From Syntrophobacterales bacterium (lineage in GTDB: Bacteria > Desulfobacterota > Desulfobaccia > Desulfobaccales > 0-14-0-80-60-11): a stretch of 56,686 bases of DNA. Below are positions 18,128-28,014 of this stretch, in pieces (within the stretch, counting starts at the first letter, position 1; each line of letters opens with the position of its first letter). The DNA lies in NCBI GenBank assembly GCA_023229795.1, contig JALNYP010000022.1, positions 1 through 56,686 of the forward strand, read 5' to 3'. The notes below the pieces were generated by a model. It made no database searches, was not told the DNA's origin, and saw only the letters and a list, made by a program, of their open reading frames with translations. The translations under genes were made by a program, and so were the position numbers.

Positions 18128-20350
18128 ATGGGCGACCCGACTGGTAAGTTCAATATTCGGCGACTCCTCAAGGGCCTGGGCCTGCTGGTGGTGCTGTTGC
18201 TGGCGGTGGCCTTTGTGTTGGGGCTGCTGTCCCTGCAGCGCACTCGCGAGATCGTTTCCGAAGATTTCCAGCAGCAACAGCTGATCCTGGCCAAGACCAC
18301 CGCCCGGCAAATCGAAGACGGTCTGGAATTTTTGCGGCGGGAGCTCAAGATCCTCAATTACTCTCCGGCTATTCAATACCTGGAGACCGTGGCCTGGTCC
18401 AACCGCATGCAGGTCAGTTTCAACGACCTCTCCAAGCTGGGGGTGACGGCCATCATGCGGGTAGATTTTGAGGGTCCCCATGCCAGGCGGGCCTACATCC
18501 TGGACGCTAAGGGCCCGCGTATCGTCGATCAGGATTTCACCAACTTCCCGGAGGCCCTCTGGGCCCGGAACCCCGCCAACCGCGGCCGCATTTATCAGGG
18601 GCCGATTGTGATCCAGTCCCAGGGAGATCACAAGATACCGTTCTTCACCCTGGCGACGCCGGTGTATGAAGATAGCGTGGACGAGTCGCACCCCAAAGCC
18701 ACTGGCAAGCTGGACGGGGTCCTGGTGTTAAAAGTGGACGCCAGCCAGTTCACCGGCCACTACTGCGCCGCCATTCGCTCCGGGCGCACCGGCTACTGCT
18801 GGGTGCTCAATAGCGATGGGGTATTTCTTTATCATCCGGAGCGGGAATTTATCGGGGAAGACGCATTTACGGCTCGCGGCCGCCGCAACCCGGTGATCAA
18901 TTTCAGCAAAATCAACGAGATTCAGAAATCGAAGATGTTGGCCGGAGAGGAAGGGACTTCCCAATATAGTTCAGGCTGGCACCGGGGCGTCCTCGGAGAG
19001 ATGACCAAATTTGTGGCTTACAGCCATGCCAAGGTGACTCCGGATGGCTCCCGCATCTGGCCGGTGGCGGTGGTGGCGCCCACCGATGAGGTTTACGGCA
19101 CCATCCATTCTCTGTATGTGAGACAATTCCTCATTCAAGGAATTCTCATTTTCGCTTTGATTCTGGCCGCGGTGGCGGTGATCTACTACGAAATGCGCTG
19201 GTCGGTGGAATTGCAGCGGGAGGTGGATGATACCACGGCGGATTTGCGCCGCAGCCGGGAACAGTACAAATCGGTAGTGGAAAACGCCCGGGATTTTATT
19301 TTCTTGCTAGATGACCAGGGGACCTTCATCAGCGCCAACACCTCGGCGGCCCGGGCCTTCGGCACCCCGGCCGCGGGTATGCAGGGCAAATCCCTCTCGG
19401 ACCTCTTTGAAGCCGACGCCGCGGCCGCCATGGTTTCGCAAGTGCGAGACGTCGTGGACAGCCGGAAGAGCGCGGAAGTCAAGTCCCCGGTGCGCATCAA
19501 GGACCGGGTCTATTGGCTCTCCACCCATTTCGTGCCCGTGTTCGGAGAAGACGGCCGCACGGTGGACCGGGTGCTGGTCATGGCCCGGGATATCACCGAT
19601 CGCCAGCGCATGGAGGAACAACTCTTCCAGACCGAAAAACTCGCGTCCCTGGGCACGCTGTCGGCGGGGGTGGCGCACGAGATCAATAACCCGCTGGGGG
19701 TCATCCTGGGGTTTACCGAAATCTTACTGGACCGCATACCGCCGGACGGCAAAGAACATGAGATTCTCAAGACCATCGAACGGCAGGGGCTCAGCGCCAA
19801 GAGGATCGTCGAAAAATTAATGACCTACGCCCGGCAGCCTTCCAAGCAGGAAGAATTCACCAACCTTAACAAAGATATTGAAACGGTGTTGTCCCTGGTT
19901 CAGAATAGCTTGCTCACCCATAAGATAGACTTGGATATGCGTCTGGCCCGGGAGTTGCCCCAGGTGCACGGCGATTCCGGGGAACTGCAGCAGGTGTTTA
20001 TCAACCTGGTAAATAACGCGGTGGCGGCTATGCCGGAGGGCGGCAAGCTGACGGTCATTACCAAGGTCAACCCGTATAGCCAGATGGTGGAGGCGATTTT
20101 TGCCGACACCGGCAGCGGCATCCCCAAGGAAATCGCCGACCGCATCTTCGACCCATTTTTCACTACCAAGAAGGTGGGAGAAGGCACCGGCCTGGGTCTG
20201 GCCGTCAGCTACGCTATCGTCAATAAATACGGCGGTAATATCCGGTTCGAGACGCGGGTTCAGGAAGCGGTGGAAGGCAACCGGGGCACGACGTTTTTTG
20301 TATCGTTGCAGCCGGAAACCACGGTGACCGCCAAGGGCGCCAAAAAGTAA
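18128..20350 (+). CDS. Sensor histidine kinase, Cache-PAS-HisKA-ATPase
   Basis: This is a 740-residue membrane kinase. An N-terminal helix (residues 12-35) is followed by a ~290-residue periplasmic double-Cache region (HPEREFIGED near the middle) and a second helix near 335-360. A PAS domain, the phosphoacceptor box AGVAHEINNPLG (about residue 516), the N box FINLVNNAVAAM, and the G boxes ADTGSGIPKE and GTGLGLAVSYAIV follow. Kinases with HEINNPL boxes act in NtrB-type systems. Its response regulator follows 16 bases downstream on the same strand, and a carbonic anhydrase follows that. The signal is unknown; Cache domains suggest a small ligand. Confidence 0.92.
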   Translation: MGDPTGKFNIRRLLKGLGLLVVLLLAVAFVLGLLSLQRTREIVSEDFQQQQLILAKTTARQIEDGLEFLRRELKILNYSPAIQYLETVAWSNRMQVSFNDLSKLGVTAIMRVDFEGPHARRAYILDAKGPRIVDQDFTNFPEALWARNPANRGRIYQGPIVIQSQGDHKIPFFTLATPVYEDSVDESHPKATGKLDGVLVLKVDASQFTGHYCAAIRSGRTGYCWVLNSDGVFLYHPEREFIGEDAFTARGRRNPVINFSKINEIQKSKMLAGEEGTSQYSSGWHRGVLGEMTKFVAYSHAKVTPDGSRIWPVAVVAPTDEVYGTIHSLYVRQFLIQGILIFALILAAVAVIYYEMRWSVELQREVDDTTADLRRSREQYKSVVENARDFIFLLDDQGTFISANTSAARAFGTPAAGMQGKSLSDLFEADAAAAMVSQVRDVVDSRKSAEVKSPVRIKDRVYWLSTHFVPVFGEDGRTVDRVLVMARDITDRQRMEEQLFQTEKLASLGTLSAGVAHEINNPLGVILGFTEILLDRIPPDGKEHEILKTIERQGLSAKRIVEKLMTYARQPSKQEEFTNLNKDIETVLSLVQNSLLTHKIDLDMRLARELPQVHGDSGELQQVFINLVNNAVAAMPEGGKLTVITKVNPYSQMVEAIFADTGSGIPKEIADRIFDPFFTTKKVGEGTGLGLAVSYAIVNKYGGNIRFETRVQEAVEGNRGTTFFVSLQPETTVTAKGAKK

Positions 20351-20366
20351 GGAGATCAGGGAAAAT

Positions 20367-20780
20367 ATGGGACGGATTCTGGCCGTAGATGACGAATTGG
20401 ACATGCTGTCTCTGCTCAAGATGATCATCGAGGGTTACACTACCCATCAGGTGATCACGACCAACAACCCGCTGGAGGCCGCGGAGCTGCTGGGCAAAGA
20501 ACAGTTTGACCTGATTCTGACCGACCTGAAGATGCCGGGCCTGGACGGCATGGAATTGCTGGCCCTGGCCAAACAGCGGGACTCAGACGCCCTGGTCCTG
20601 ATGATCACCGCGTTCGGTTCCATGGAATCCGCCGAGGCGGCCATGGCCAAGGGGGCCTTTGATTACATCAGCAAACCCTTTCGGAAAGAACAGATTCTGC
20701 TGGCCATTGACAGGGCCATGCGCTGGCGCGAAATGGCTCTGCAGAATAAGGAACTGAAGAAGCGGCTGGAAGGAGAATAG
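20367..20780 (+). CDS. Single-domain response regulator
   Basis: The 137-residue receiver has the acidic pair in VDDELDM, the phosphorylated Asp in LILTDLKMPG, Thr in MITAFGS and Lys in YISKPF. A ~20-residue helical tail follows the receiver and no output domain is present. It is the natural partner of the adjacent kinase (16-base gap, GGAGAT ribosome site). With no DNA-binding part it would act by protein contact or phosphorelay, unless the tail is the N-terminal remnant of a lost NtrC-type activator: the linker RWREMALQNKELKKRL is just what precedes an AAA+ domain in NtrC proteins. Confidence 0.9.
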   Translation: MGRILAVDDELDMLSLLKMIIEGYTTHQVITTNNPLEAAELLGKEQFDLILTDLKMPGLDGMELLALAKQRDSDALVLMITAFGSMESAEAAMAKGAFDYISKPFRKEQILLAIDRAMRWREMALQNKELKKRLEGE

Positions 20781-20818
20781 CTTTTAGCTGTCAGCTATCA
20801 GCTTTCAGCAGTCAGCGA
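20781..20818. repeat. Short tandem AGCT-TCAGC repeat tract
   Basis: Four imperfect copies of a 7-10-base word (GTCAGC, ATCAGC, TTCAGC, GTCAGC) follow each other between the response regulator and the carbonic anhydrase. Similar low-complexity tracts occur between genes in many bacterial genomes. No function is implied. Confidence 0.5.
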
Positions 20819-20862
20819 AGGGCAATAGATATAAATTTGGTTTCAAAGATTTGGAGATACCG

Positions 20863-21477
20863 ATGGCACATTCCCCGCAGGGGCTCAACGGTAAACAGGT
20901 ATGGCAGCGGCTCATCGCCGGTAATATGCGTTTTGTCCAGGGACTGTTCCAGGGGCGAAACTTACTGGATTTAAGGCGGACTCTTACCCAGGGCCAGCAA
21001 CCCGAAGCCGCGGTGCTCTGCTGCTCGGATTCCCGGGTGCCGGCGGAAATCATCTTTGACCAGAGTTTAGGCGATCTGTTTGTGGTGCGCACCGCGGGAT
21101 TGGTGCTGGAGCCCACCAGTATCGGCAGCCTGGAATACGCGGTGGGGCATCTGCGCGTTCCTCTCCTGGTCATCAAGGGCCATGAAGGCTGCGGTGCGGT
21201 CACCGCGGCCGTCGCCCACCCGGAAGCTGCTGAAAGCTATATCGAGTCGATCGTTAAGCAGATTGCCCCGGCTGCGGCTCAGGCGCGGTTATCCGGCAAG
21301 AGCGGCCATGACCTGGTGGAAGAGGCCACGGAACAGCACCTGAAATCACTGGAAGAAACCCTGCGCCGGGAGAGCCGGGTCATCGCCGCGGCCCTGGACC
21401 GGGGACGCCTGGATCTGGTGGTGGTCAAGTATTTGTTGCATTCCGGCAAGGTGGAGATCCTGAACGCGACCTTCTAG
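20863..21477 (+). CDS. Beta-class carbonic anhydrase
   Basis: The 204-residue enzyme interconverts CO2 and bicarbonate. Zinc ligands C54, H107 and C110 are present (CCSDSRV and GHEGCGA), together with the Asp56-Arg58 catalytic dyad. The ATG at 20863 is preferred because GGAG precedes it by 6 bases; an upstream TTG at 20851 has no ribosome site. It lies 80 bases after the response regulator in the same direction. An ~35-base tract of near-repeating AGCTNTCAGC words separates the two. Confidence 0.92.
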   Translation: MAHSPQGLNGKQVWQRLIAGNMRFVQGLFQGRNLLDLRRTLTQGQQPEAAVLCCSDSRVPAEIIFDQSLGDLFVVRTAGLVLEPTSIGSLEYAVGHLRVPLLVIKGHEGCGAVTAAVAHPEAAESYIESIVKQIAPAAAQARLSGKSGHDLVEEATEQHLKSLEETLRRESRVIAAALDRGRLDLVVVKYLLHSGKVEILNATF

Positions 21478-21579
21478 GCTTCAAACAAAATTTATATCTG
21501 CATTACTTACCGGGTAGCCTGTCGCACCTAGAAAGCGGATATCAACGCAGTGCGGGAAAGCCTTTTCCTTGAAATCGGC

Positions 21580-23775
21580 TCATCTAGTCCAGTGGAGCAC
21601 ATTGCGGACAATGGACCAGCGAGGGGTCTGGCGCAGAGGGGTTTTGCCCAGAACCCAGTAAGAAAATTGTGCCTGAGCCGTGCCGCTCGTTTTTTGGAGA
21701 CGGAGCCATTGGTTGAGGTAGTCCAGGAAAGCATGGTCGCCCGCGGTGATGGCCACGGGATAGGCCAGATCATAACGAAACATCACGGGATGGGGAGCGG
21801 CCACGCCGAATTTCGGGTCTAGCAGAGCCCAGGCTTTGCCGATCTTATCGGTAGTCAATAAGGCGTCAGCCACCTCGGCTTGGGTGAAAAAATCCTTGAT
21901 CGAAGCCAGCTCAATTATTTGGGCATTGGGGAAATTTTTTTTCAGCTGCAGTCTCTCGGCTTGAGAGTTGGCCGGGGTCACGGCAAGGCGCAGGTGAGGA
22001 ATTTTCCGGACGCTTTTCAGAGTGCGAAAAGCCTTCTTGCGGTAGTCTCGGACAATGAAGGCTGCATTCATGTCCAGATAAGGATCGGTGAAATTCACCT
22101 TTCCCAGTTCTGCCGCGGTGATGGGCACCGCGGACATGACAATATCACAAATACCCCTCTCTATAGACCGGTCCATCATGTTGCGTTCCACCGGGATGAA
22201 CTCCAGGGTGACCCCCAGGTCCCGGGCCAGTTGGTGGGCCATGAAGATATCGTATCCGACCAGTTCCCCCTTCTGGTTAAAAAAGGCAAAGGGTAGGGCC
22301 TCGGCATTATATCCCACTTTTAAGACCCCGCGTTCCTTGATCCTGGATAAGGTCCCTGCTGTTCCCCCGCCTGGTGGCAGCGGCCCAAGAGGGGAACGCC
22401 AAACTTTGGCCGGAATCGAATCCGGGATCTCCATGCTCTTGAGGACGATGTCCTCGTGATAGACATTGGTCACGATATATTTTAGGCCAACAGTAGCCAC
22501 CATCAGGCAAGCGCCGATGAGAACCACGTTGGTGAGCAAGGCCACGGAGATTTTTTTGAAGCTAAAAGACCATTTGTTGATCATCGCGAAGGCCAGGATC
22601 AACGTTACCGTCTGAAAACTCATGGCCTGCACCAAGACTTTAAATTTCCGGGTGACCACATCGTAGATAATATAGAGGTCGAAATAAGAGGCGGGCAGTT
22701 TCAGATAATCCAATAAGAAAGGCACCCCCACTTTAGGGGAGCCGAACAGGCTCATGATGCCTGCCAGGGCGAGATCGAGGTGTCGCACTAGGCTCAGGTG
22801 ATAGTTCACCGACCAGGCTACGAACACGATAAAGAAAATATCCAGTATCCGGCCCAGGCTGGGAAAACAGTAAGCCAGGGGCAGCACCGAATCCACGATG
22901 GTGGAGGTCGGTTTACCCTTCGGATTGGCTTTTTGCAATAGTTCTATAGATTTACTCGAGATCAGGGGCAGGATCACAAAATTGTTGCCCGTGGCAAAAC
23001 CCAGGATAAGGGCGTCTTTGGAGCAATTAATGATCTCTCTATAGGTGAAGGTGGTAAAGCAACTGATGATGGCGGGCAAGATCGCAAAGGTCAAGAGCAG
23101 TGCCATCAAGATATAACAGACAAAATAAACCTGCAGCCGCTGTAACTGCTCGAAGGTCAGGGTGCCGGCCGCCACCGCGGTGAGGGCGAAGACGCCCAAG
23201 GGGGCAGTCTTGATGATCATTTGGGTGACCCGGGACAGGGCCTGGGCCAAAATGGCAAAGACATTCAAAAACGTCTCTTTTTTATCGATGCGGCTGAGAG
23301 CAAAGCCTAAAAAGACGCTGAAGACCACGATAGCCGGGATGGTCCCTTCGGCCAAGGCCCTGAAGATGTTGGTGGGAATGTAGAGGTTAAGAAAGTCAAT
23401 TTTTTTGGGGGGAAGGACATCCGCTTCGCTGAAAAAGGCGGAGGTCTCCACCAGGGGAAAGGCCAGGGGGAAGACAAAGATAACGATCAGGCCTACGGTC
23501 CACAAGAACAAGAGGACCTTGTAGCCCTTGGTGGCGATGAGCCTGGCGTCGGACCTGGACAGGCTGCCCAACCCATGGATGAGGGAGACCACGATATAGG
23601 GGAGCACGGCCATCTGCAGCAACTTGATGAACGCCTTGCCGATGAAGTCCAATGAACGGACCATCTCCCCGAAAAACAGGCCGACCGCCACCCCCAGAAT
23701 CAGGCTGAGGAGAATATAGGAGGACAGACTGATTCTGGTCAATCGGGACCACATGTCTTGTAAGGCCACAGTCAC
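21580..23775 (-). CDS. Dicarboxylate/amino acid:cation symporter fused to a periplasmic solute-binding domain
   Basis: Residues 1 to ~440 match the DAACS (glutamate/dicarboxylate symporter) family, with eight or so helices, hairpin-like segments, and motifs such as GFATGNNFVILPLI and GVPFLLDYL. After a last helix and a linker, residues ~485-705 form a type 3 solute-binding domain (IKERGVLKVGYNAEALPF, KGELVGYDIFMAHQLARDLG, CDIVMSAVPIT), as in periplasmic amino acid receptors of ABC transporters. Joining a receptor to a secondary carrier in one chain is unusual; it would place the binding domain in the periplasm and hand substrate to the carrier. The ATG lies 3 bases after the end of the phosphatase gene, so they share a transcript. 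Confidence 0.88.
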   Translation of the reverse strand: MTVALQDMWSRLTRISLSSYILLSLILGVAVGLFFGEMVRSLDFIGKAFIKLLQMAVLPYIVVSLIHGLGSLSRSDARLIATKGYKVLLFLWTVGLIVIFVFPLAFPLVETSAFFSEADVLPPKKIDFLNLYIPTNIFRALAEGTIPAIVVFSVFLGFALSRIDKKETFLNVFAILAQALSRVTQMIIKTAPLGVFALTAVAAGTLTFEQLQRLQVYFVCYILMALLLTFAILPAIISCFTTFTYREIINCSKDALILGFATGNNFVILPLISSKSIELLQKANPKGKPTSTIVDSVLPLAYCFPSLGRILDIFFIVFVAWSVNYHLSLVRHLDLALAGIMSLFGSPKVGVPFLLDYLKLPASYFDLYIIYDVVTRKFKVLVQAMSFQTVTLILAFAMINKWSFSFKKISVALLTNVVLIGACLMVATVGLKYIVTNVYHEDIVLKSMEIPDSIPAKVWRSPLGPLPPGGGTAGTLSRIKERGVLKVGYNAEALPFAFFNQKGELVGYDIFMAHQLARDLGVTLEFIPVERNMMDRSIERGICDIVMSAVPITAAELGKVNFTDPYLDMNAAFIVRDYRKKAFRTLKSVRKIPHLRLAVTPANSQAERLQLKKNFPNAQIIELASIKDFFTQAEVADALLTTDKIGKAWALLDPKFGVAAPHPVMFRYDLAYPVAITAGDHAFLDYLNQWLRLQKTSGTAQAQFSYWVLGKTPLRQTPRWSIVRNVLHWTR

Positions 23776-23778
23776 GCG

Positions 23779-25062
23779 CTACTTTTCCTTAGGTTCCCCG
23801 GACCATGCGCCTGCTTCCTGGGGCTCCGGCTCCGCGGGTTTTTCCAGTAAAAAGCCGCCCGCGGACCTCAGGGTTGCCTGATAAGAGCCGGGGGGAGCCG
23901 GAGGGGGAGTTTCCCCACCCAGGCCCTGATAATTCAGTCCGTTAGGGGCCTGAAATTTCTTGGGGCCGAAAGCCACATAGCAAGGCGCGGAGCCCACGAT
24001 CAGCCCTATCGGCTTGTCGGTCTCCAGGGTGATGGGCAGGTCGATTTCCGGGGTAAGGCTGCCCTCATCCACGTCGGCCCTGAATTCGACCCGCAAAGCT
24101 TGTTTATCCCAGGCAAAGGAGACCCAGGCATAAGTGCGTTCAGCCCCCCTGGCCTTGGCGGTGTAGCGGTAGATCAGGGAACCGGAACGCGCTGGCGCCT
24201 CGATCTTCACGACGGCGTGGGGATATTTCTTTAAATAGCCCAGGGTAGTTAGATAATAACCGAAACAGAACCCGCCCAGGCGCAGTACCGGAATAGTCTC
24301 ATCATTGAAATCGGAAAAATCCCCTTTAATTTTGGCGCTTAAGGCAAATTGCCAGCGCGGCGCCGGGCTGGTTTGACCGACCGCGGTTTGACGCGGGCTC
24401 ACCCGATAAACTTGGCTGAACCTCACCTCTGCCTGGTCCCGGGCGGTCCGCCCGGCCACGGCCTGGTAAGAATCGCCGAACAGCAGACGCTGGGGCAGGT
24501 TGCGGAAGGAGAGCAGTCTGCCGTCTGGGGCATAGGTTAAAATATACATCCGGTCATAAGTTTCATGAGGCCAGTTGCGAGGCCGGAGGTCGAGGACTCC
24601 CAACGCCTGGGCCAATTCGTCAATTTCCAGATGTTGCATGCAGATCAGGACGGCTTTGCCGTCATATTGCCGCTGTTCCTTCAGCCACCGGACTATTTCT
24701 TCCGCCTGGCCGTAGGTGAATTGGGAAACCACCGGCAGTTTCAAGGCGGCGGCCAGGGGCGTGACGGTTTCTAAACAGCGACGGGTGGCTTTTTTCGGGG
24801 AGGGACTTTGGGCGATAATCCCCACAGGCCGGCCGAACTCCAGGACTCGGGGATCGGATTGGAAAAATTGGACCAGCGCCAGGGCCCGGGTGCGCCCCAT
24901 CGGGCTGAGATGAATCTGGCGGCGGTCTTCATACTTTTCCGCATGGCGAATGATGATGACCTGGGCCGGCATGGCCTGGGCCCAAGCCGCCCATCCGAAC
25001 ATAAGGCCGATTGCGAGACTGAAGCGGAGGCAGCACCGCAAGAATGACCGGTCTTTCAACAT
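23779..25062 (-). CDS. Exported histidine-phosphatase domain protein with extra C-terminal region
   Basis: A signal peptide (residues ~8-30, cleavage near WAQA) is followed by IIIRHAEKYED, the catalytic RHG/RHA motif of the histidine phosphatase (phosphoglycerate mutase-like) superfamily. The second His may lie in ICMQHLEIDEL. About 220 further residues form a beta-rich region with no match I can name. The ATG at 25062 is preferred because GGGAGA precedes it; the longer frame would start with TTG. It lies directly upstream of the symporter fusion (3-base gap), so it may act on a periplasmic phospho-compound whose product is taken up. That link is inference. Confidence 0.7.
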   Translation of the reverse strand: MLKDRSFLRCCLRFSLAIGLMFGWAAWAQAMPAQVIIIRHAEKYEDRRQIHLSPMGRTRALALVQFFQSDPRVLEFGRPVGIIAQSPSPKKATRRCLETVTPLAAALKLPVVSQFTYGQAEEIVRWLKEQRQYDGKAVLICMQHLEIDELAQALGVLDLRPRNWPHETYDRMYILTYAPDGRLLSFRNLPQRLLFGDSYQAVAGRTARDQAEVRFSQVYRVSPRQTAVGQTSPAPRWQFALSAKIKGDFSDFNDETIPVLRLGGFCFGYYLTTLGYLKKYPHAVVKIEAPARSGSLIYRYTAKARGAERTYAWVSFAWDKQALRVEFRADVDEGSLTPEIDLPITLETDKPIGLIVGSAPCYVAFGPKKFQAPNGLNYQGLGGETPPPAPPGSYQATLRSAGGFLLEKPAEPEPQEAGAWSGEPKEK

Positions 25063-25461
25063 GACGGTAATTCTCCCATGTTCAGGTTGCCGCAAGCCTT
25101 TATTTGGGGCTTAGCCTGAGATCATGAAGGAACCTTGGCCAGCGCATTCAAAAAAAGGTTTCGGAATCCCATCCTGGGTCTAATCTCGAAAAGGTTTCTT
25201 TAATTTGCAGCCAAATCGTCTGGTGAGAGTAGGATAGCACAAATTTCCCTTAACCTACATTTTTTGCTCAAAAGCTCGAAACGGGCTGGGTAAGAAACGC
25301 TTGTCCATACCTCTCATCAGGAAAGCATCGGCAAATCGCGCTCACTTGCCACAATGGACAGTTATCGGCAGGGCCGAAAAATTTAGATATGATCTGGAGA
25401 GCAGGGCTGGGGGAGGGCCAATCATAAAGGTCGAAATAATCGGCATGCGGCTTAAGTGCGT
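25063..25461. other. Intergenic region, nothing identified
   Basis: This is a 399-base gap between two minus-strand units. It should hold the promoter of the phosphatase-symporter operon near its left edge. I found no hairpin with a T-run, no small gene and no repeat worth naming. Confidence 0.4.
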
Positions 25462-28014
25462 CTATTTTCCTTTCGAAGTCTCGATGTGCTCCCGAATGAA
25501 ATCCTTGATGTACCAGTCCACGATGCCTTCGGAAAACAGCACCATGTCCAGTTGCTTGGTGTAGAGGGTGAGTTTGCCGAACCAAATCAGGCGCTGCTCC
25601 ATCTGCTCCCGGGGGTATTTGGCCAGTTTGGCCTCAATGGTGTCCCCCTTGCGCTGATAGTTGAGGTCCATGCGGTCGATGATGGCTTCGATCAGCCGGG
25701 CCCGGCGCTCCCGACGTTCCGGAGTCGAACCGCCGCCCCGGAAGGTGAAGGTGATATAGTTATCGTTGATCTGGTCGCTGACGTAAGCCTCAACCGTGGA
25801 TAGGTGATATCCCAGGCGAATGCTGAAGTTCATATAATTCTCGGAAAGCACCACATAGCTCTGATCCCGGTAGGGATCGGCGCCCTGGGCCACTTCTTCC
25901 TCACTTTTGACAAACACGGATTTCAGGCTTTGTGTCCCCGCGGGTTTGCCCTTAGGCCAGCGCATGGCGGTGAGGCCCTGCCAAAAGGCCTTGAAAGGTA
26001 GAGAGGTTATTTGCTCGGGCCGGACTTTGCGCTTCCAGCCCCGTTTCAAACCGCCGCCAAGGTCCAGGATACAGACCTTAAAAGGCAGGTCTGATTCCAG
26101 GTTGACTACCTCCCCGCCGCCCTCGACCTCGTTTTCCGTCAGTTTGAACATCTCCCGCATGGAAAATTCATGGGCAAAGCGCACGATGTCATGAATGGTG
26201 CGGCAGCCGGCCGGCGAAAAGGTGTCGCTTTGGGGATTAATGAGATTGAGAGGGATTATTTTTTTCAGCAGCGCCTCAAGGGTGCGGAACACCGGACTGT
26301 CGGCCAGGTCATTGGTCTTGGCGCGGCGGGGCTCCAGCAATTCGGCAATGATGCCGGCATAGACGTTGCTGAAATTGGCATCCACGGTGACTTCCTGGCC
26401 GGGTTGCAGGATCTGGGTGGCGCTGCCGGTGTTGAGGATGGTGGGCACCTGAAATTCCCGGGCCAGGAGCGCCATGTGGCCGGTAGGGCTGCCGGCGTCG
26501 GTAATGATGGCCGCGGCCTGGGGCATAACCGTCACATATTTGGGGGAAGTGTGCCGGGCCACCAGGACCCCGCCGGCCGGGAAATTTCGCAGATCCTCAT
26601 CCCGCCGCACCAGGACCACCGGACCGGCTCCCACTCCCCGGCAGGCAATGCTCCCCTGGTCCAGCAACACGGGGTATTGTTTCAAAGTCCTGGCCTTGAC
26701 CTCGGGGCTCCGCCTGGCCGGCAATTGCAGGGGCCGGCTTTGCAAACACCAGAGCCGGTCCTCAAAATCCAGGGCCCACTCCACATCCTGGGGCCGCTGA
26801 TAGTGGGCTTCCAGGGTGGCTGCCCACCTGGCCAACTGCTGCAAATGAGCCTGATTTAAGCAGGGGACGTTGACCAACTCCTTCGGCACCGGCGCCTCCT
26901 GCACCCCGCCCCCGGCCACGTTCACCAGCATCACCTCTTTAGGCGGGATGCGCTGTTCAATGACCTCTCCCGGAGGCTGGTAGGATACCAGATAGTGATC
27001 GGGGTTGATCACTCCCCCCACCGCGTACTTACCCAGTCCCCAGACCGCGTTGATCAGCATGGCTTCCTGATCCGCGGCTTCCGGCTGCCGGGTAAAGAGG
27101 ACTCCGCTGGCCCTGGCGTTAATCATGGGCAGCACGGCCACGCCCATGGCCATTTCTTCTTCCTTGAAGCCCTTGTTTTTATAGTAAAACAAGGCCCGCG
27201 GAGTGAATAAACTGGCCACAATGTCCTTATAGCGGCTGACCAGTTCGCCGGGAGGAATATTGAGATAGGTGGCATACTGGCCGGCAAAGGTGAGGGTCAG
27301 GTCTTCCCCCACGGCGCTGGAACGCATGGCGACCAGGGGGTGTTGTTGGTCCTGTCGACATAATTCTCCATAAGCCGTCTGGATGGCCGCCTCCAGGTCC
27401 GGGGGGACCTGGGCCTGGTGCACCATGGATTTCAATTTCTCGCTGACCTGAGCCAGACTATCCAGGTCGTCAATCCGCCAGCCTCCCAGCAGATCGGGGA
27501 TGCGCGTCGCCAGTTGATTGTGATCCAGAAACAGCTTGTAGGCATACGTCGAAATGGCAAAACCGGGCGGCACCGGGAGATGCACCCGGTTTCTCACCTC
27601 TCCCAGGTTGGCATTCTTGCCCCCCACCATTTCCGCCAGGTCCAGGGAGAGCTGATCAAAAGACATGGTCAGGGGAGCCTGGGGAATGTCGCGCCGCCGG
27701 CTTAAAACATCTTCCACCTCGCTGATGATGCGCCGATGGGCCTCGACCAAAGCCTCGTACCGGTGGTCTCCAAGGTTATTCAAGGCCTCTACCAGAGTGG
27801 CGGTCTCCTGGGCCAGTTGGCTAACGCTGGCCCGGATATACTGGAGATCGAAGAGGAAATCGCCCGACAGCTTTTCCTCCATGTCGGTCATCAGGCTCAA
27901 CACCGCATTGTTGGCAGCCAACAGCCTTTGGAAATTGGCGTATTTTGCCGCTAAGGCCGCCTGAGTATTGCTTTCCCGGCCGGGTTTAATGAGGCGTTGC
28001 CAGACGCGTTTCAG
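25462..28014 (-). CDS. PEP synthase-like protein (PPDK_N and phosphohistidine domains)
   Basis: An ATP-grasp PPDK_N domain covers about residues 120-430 (EMVGGKNANLGEV near the start, VAMRSSAVGEDLT as the ATP loop). It is followed by the mobile phosphohistidine domain with AIITDAGSPTGHMALLAREF, where the His after TG is the phosphoacceptor. The PEP/pyruvate-binding barrel of a true PEP synthase is missing; the last ~280 residues are a different region of unknown fold. A coding N terminus continues past the first in-frame TTG (27921): AAKYANFQRLLAANN is clearly protein. The only start I can find is a CTG at 28014, 8 bases after GGAGG. The substrate is unknown; it may phosphorylate something other than pyruvate. 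Confidence 0.8.
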   Translation of the reverse strand: MKRVWQRLIKPGRESNTQAALAAKYANFQRLLAANNAVLSLMTDMEEKLSGDFLFDLQYIRASVSQLAQETATLVEALNNLGDHRYEALVEAHRRIISEVEDVLSRRRDIPQAPLTMSFDQLSLDLAEMVGGKNANLGEVRNRVHLPVPPGFAISTYAYKLFLDHNQLATRIPDLLGGWRIDDLDSLAQVSEKLKSMVHQAQVPPDLEAAIQTAYGELCRQDQQHPLVAMRSSAVGEDLTLTFAGQYATYLNIPPGELVSRYKDIVASLFTPRALFYYKNKGFKEEEMAMGVAVLPMINARASGVLFTRQPEAADQEAMLINAVWGLGKYAVGGVINPDHYLVSYQPPGEVIEQRIPPKEVMLVNVAGGGVQEAPVPKELVNVPCLNQAHLQQLARWAATLEAHYQRPQDVEWALDFEDRLWCLQSRPLQLPARRSPEVKARTLKQYPVLLDQGSIACRGVGAGPVVLVRRDEDLRNFPAGGVLVARHTSPKYVTVMPQAAAIITDAGSPTGHMALLAREFQVPTILNTGSATQILQPGQEVTVDANFSNVYAGIIAELLEPRRAKTNDLADSPVFRTLEALLKKIIPLNLINPQSDTFSPAGCRTIHDIVRFAHEFSMREMFKLTENEVEGGGEVVNLESDLPFKVCILDLGGGLKRGWKRKVRPEQITSLPFKAFWQGLTAMRWPKGKPAGTQSLKSVFVKSEEEVAQGADPYRDQSYVVLSENYMNFSIRLGYHLSTVEAYVSDQINDNYITFTFRGGGSTPERRERRARLIEAIIDRMDLNYQRKGDTIEAKLAKYPREQMEQRLIWFGKLTLYTKQLDMVLFSEGIVDWYIKDFIREHIETSKGK

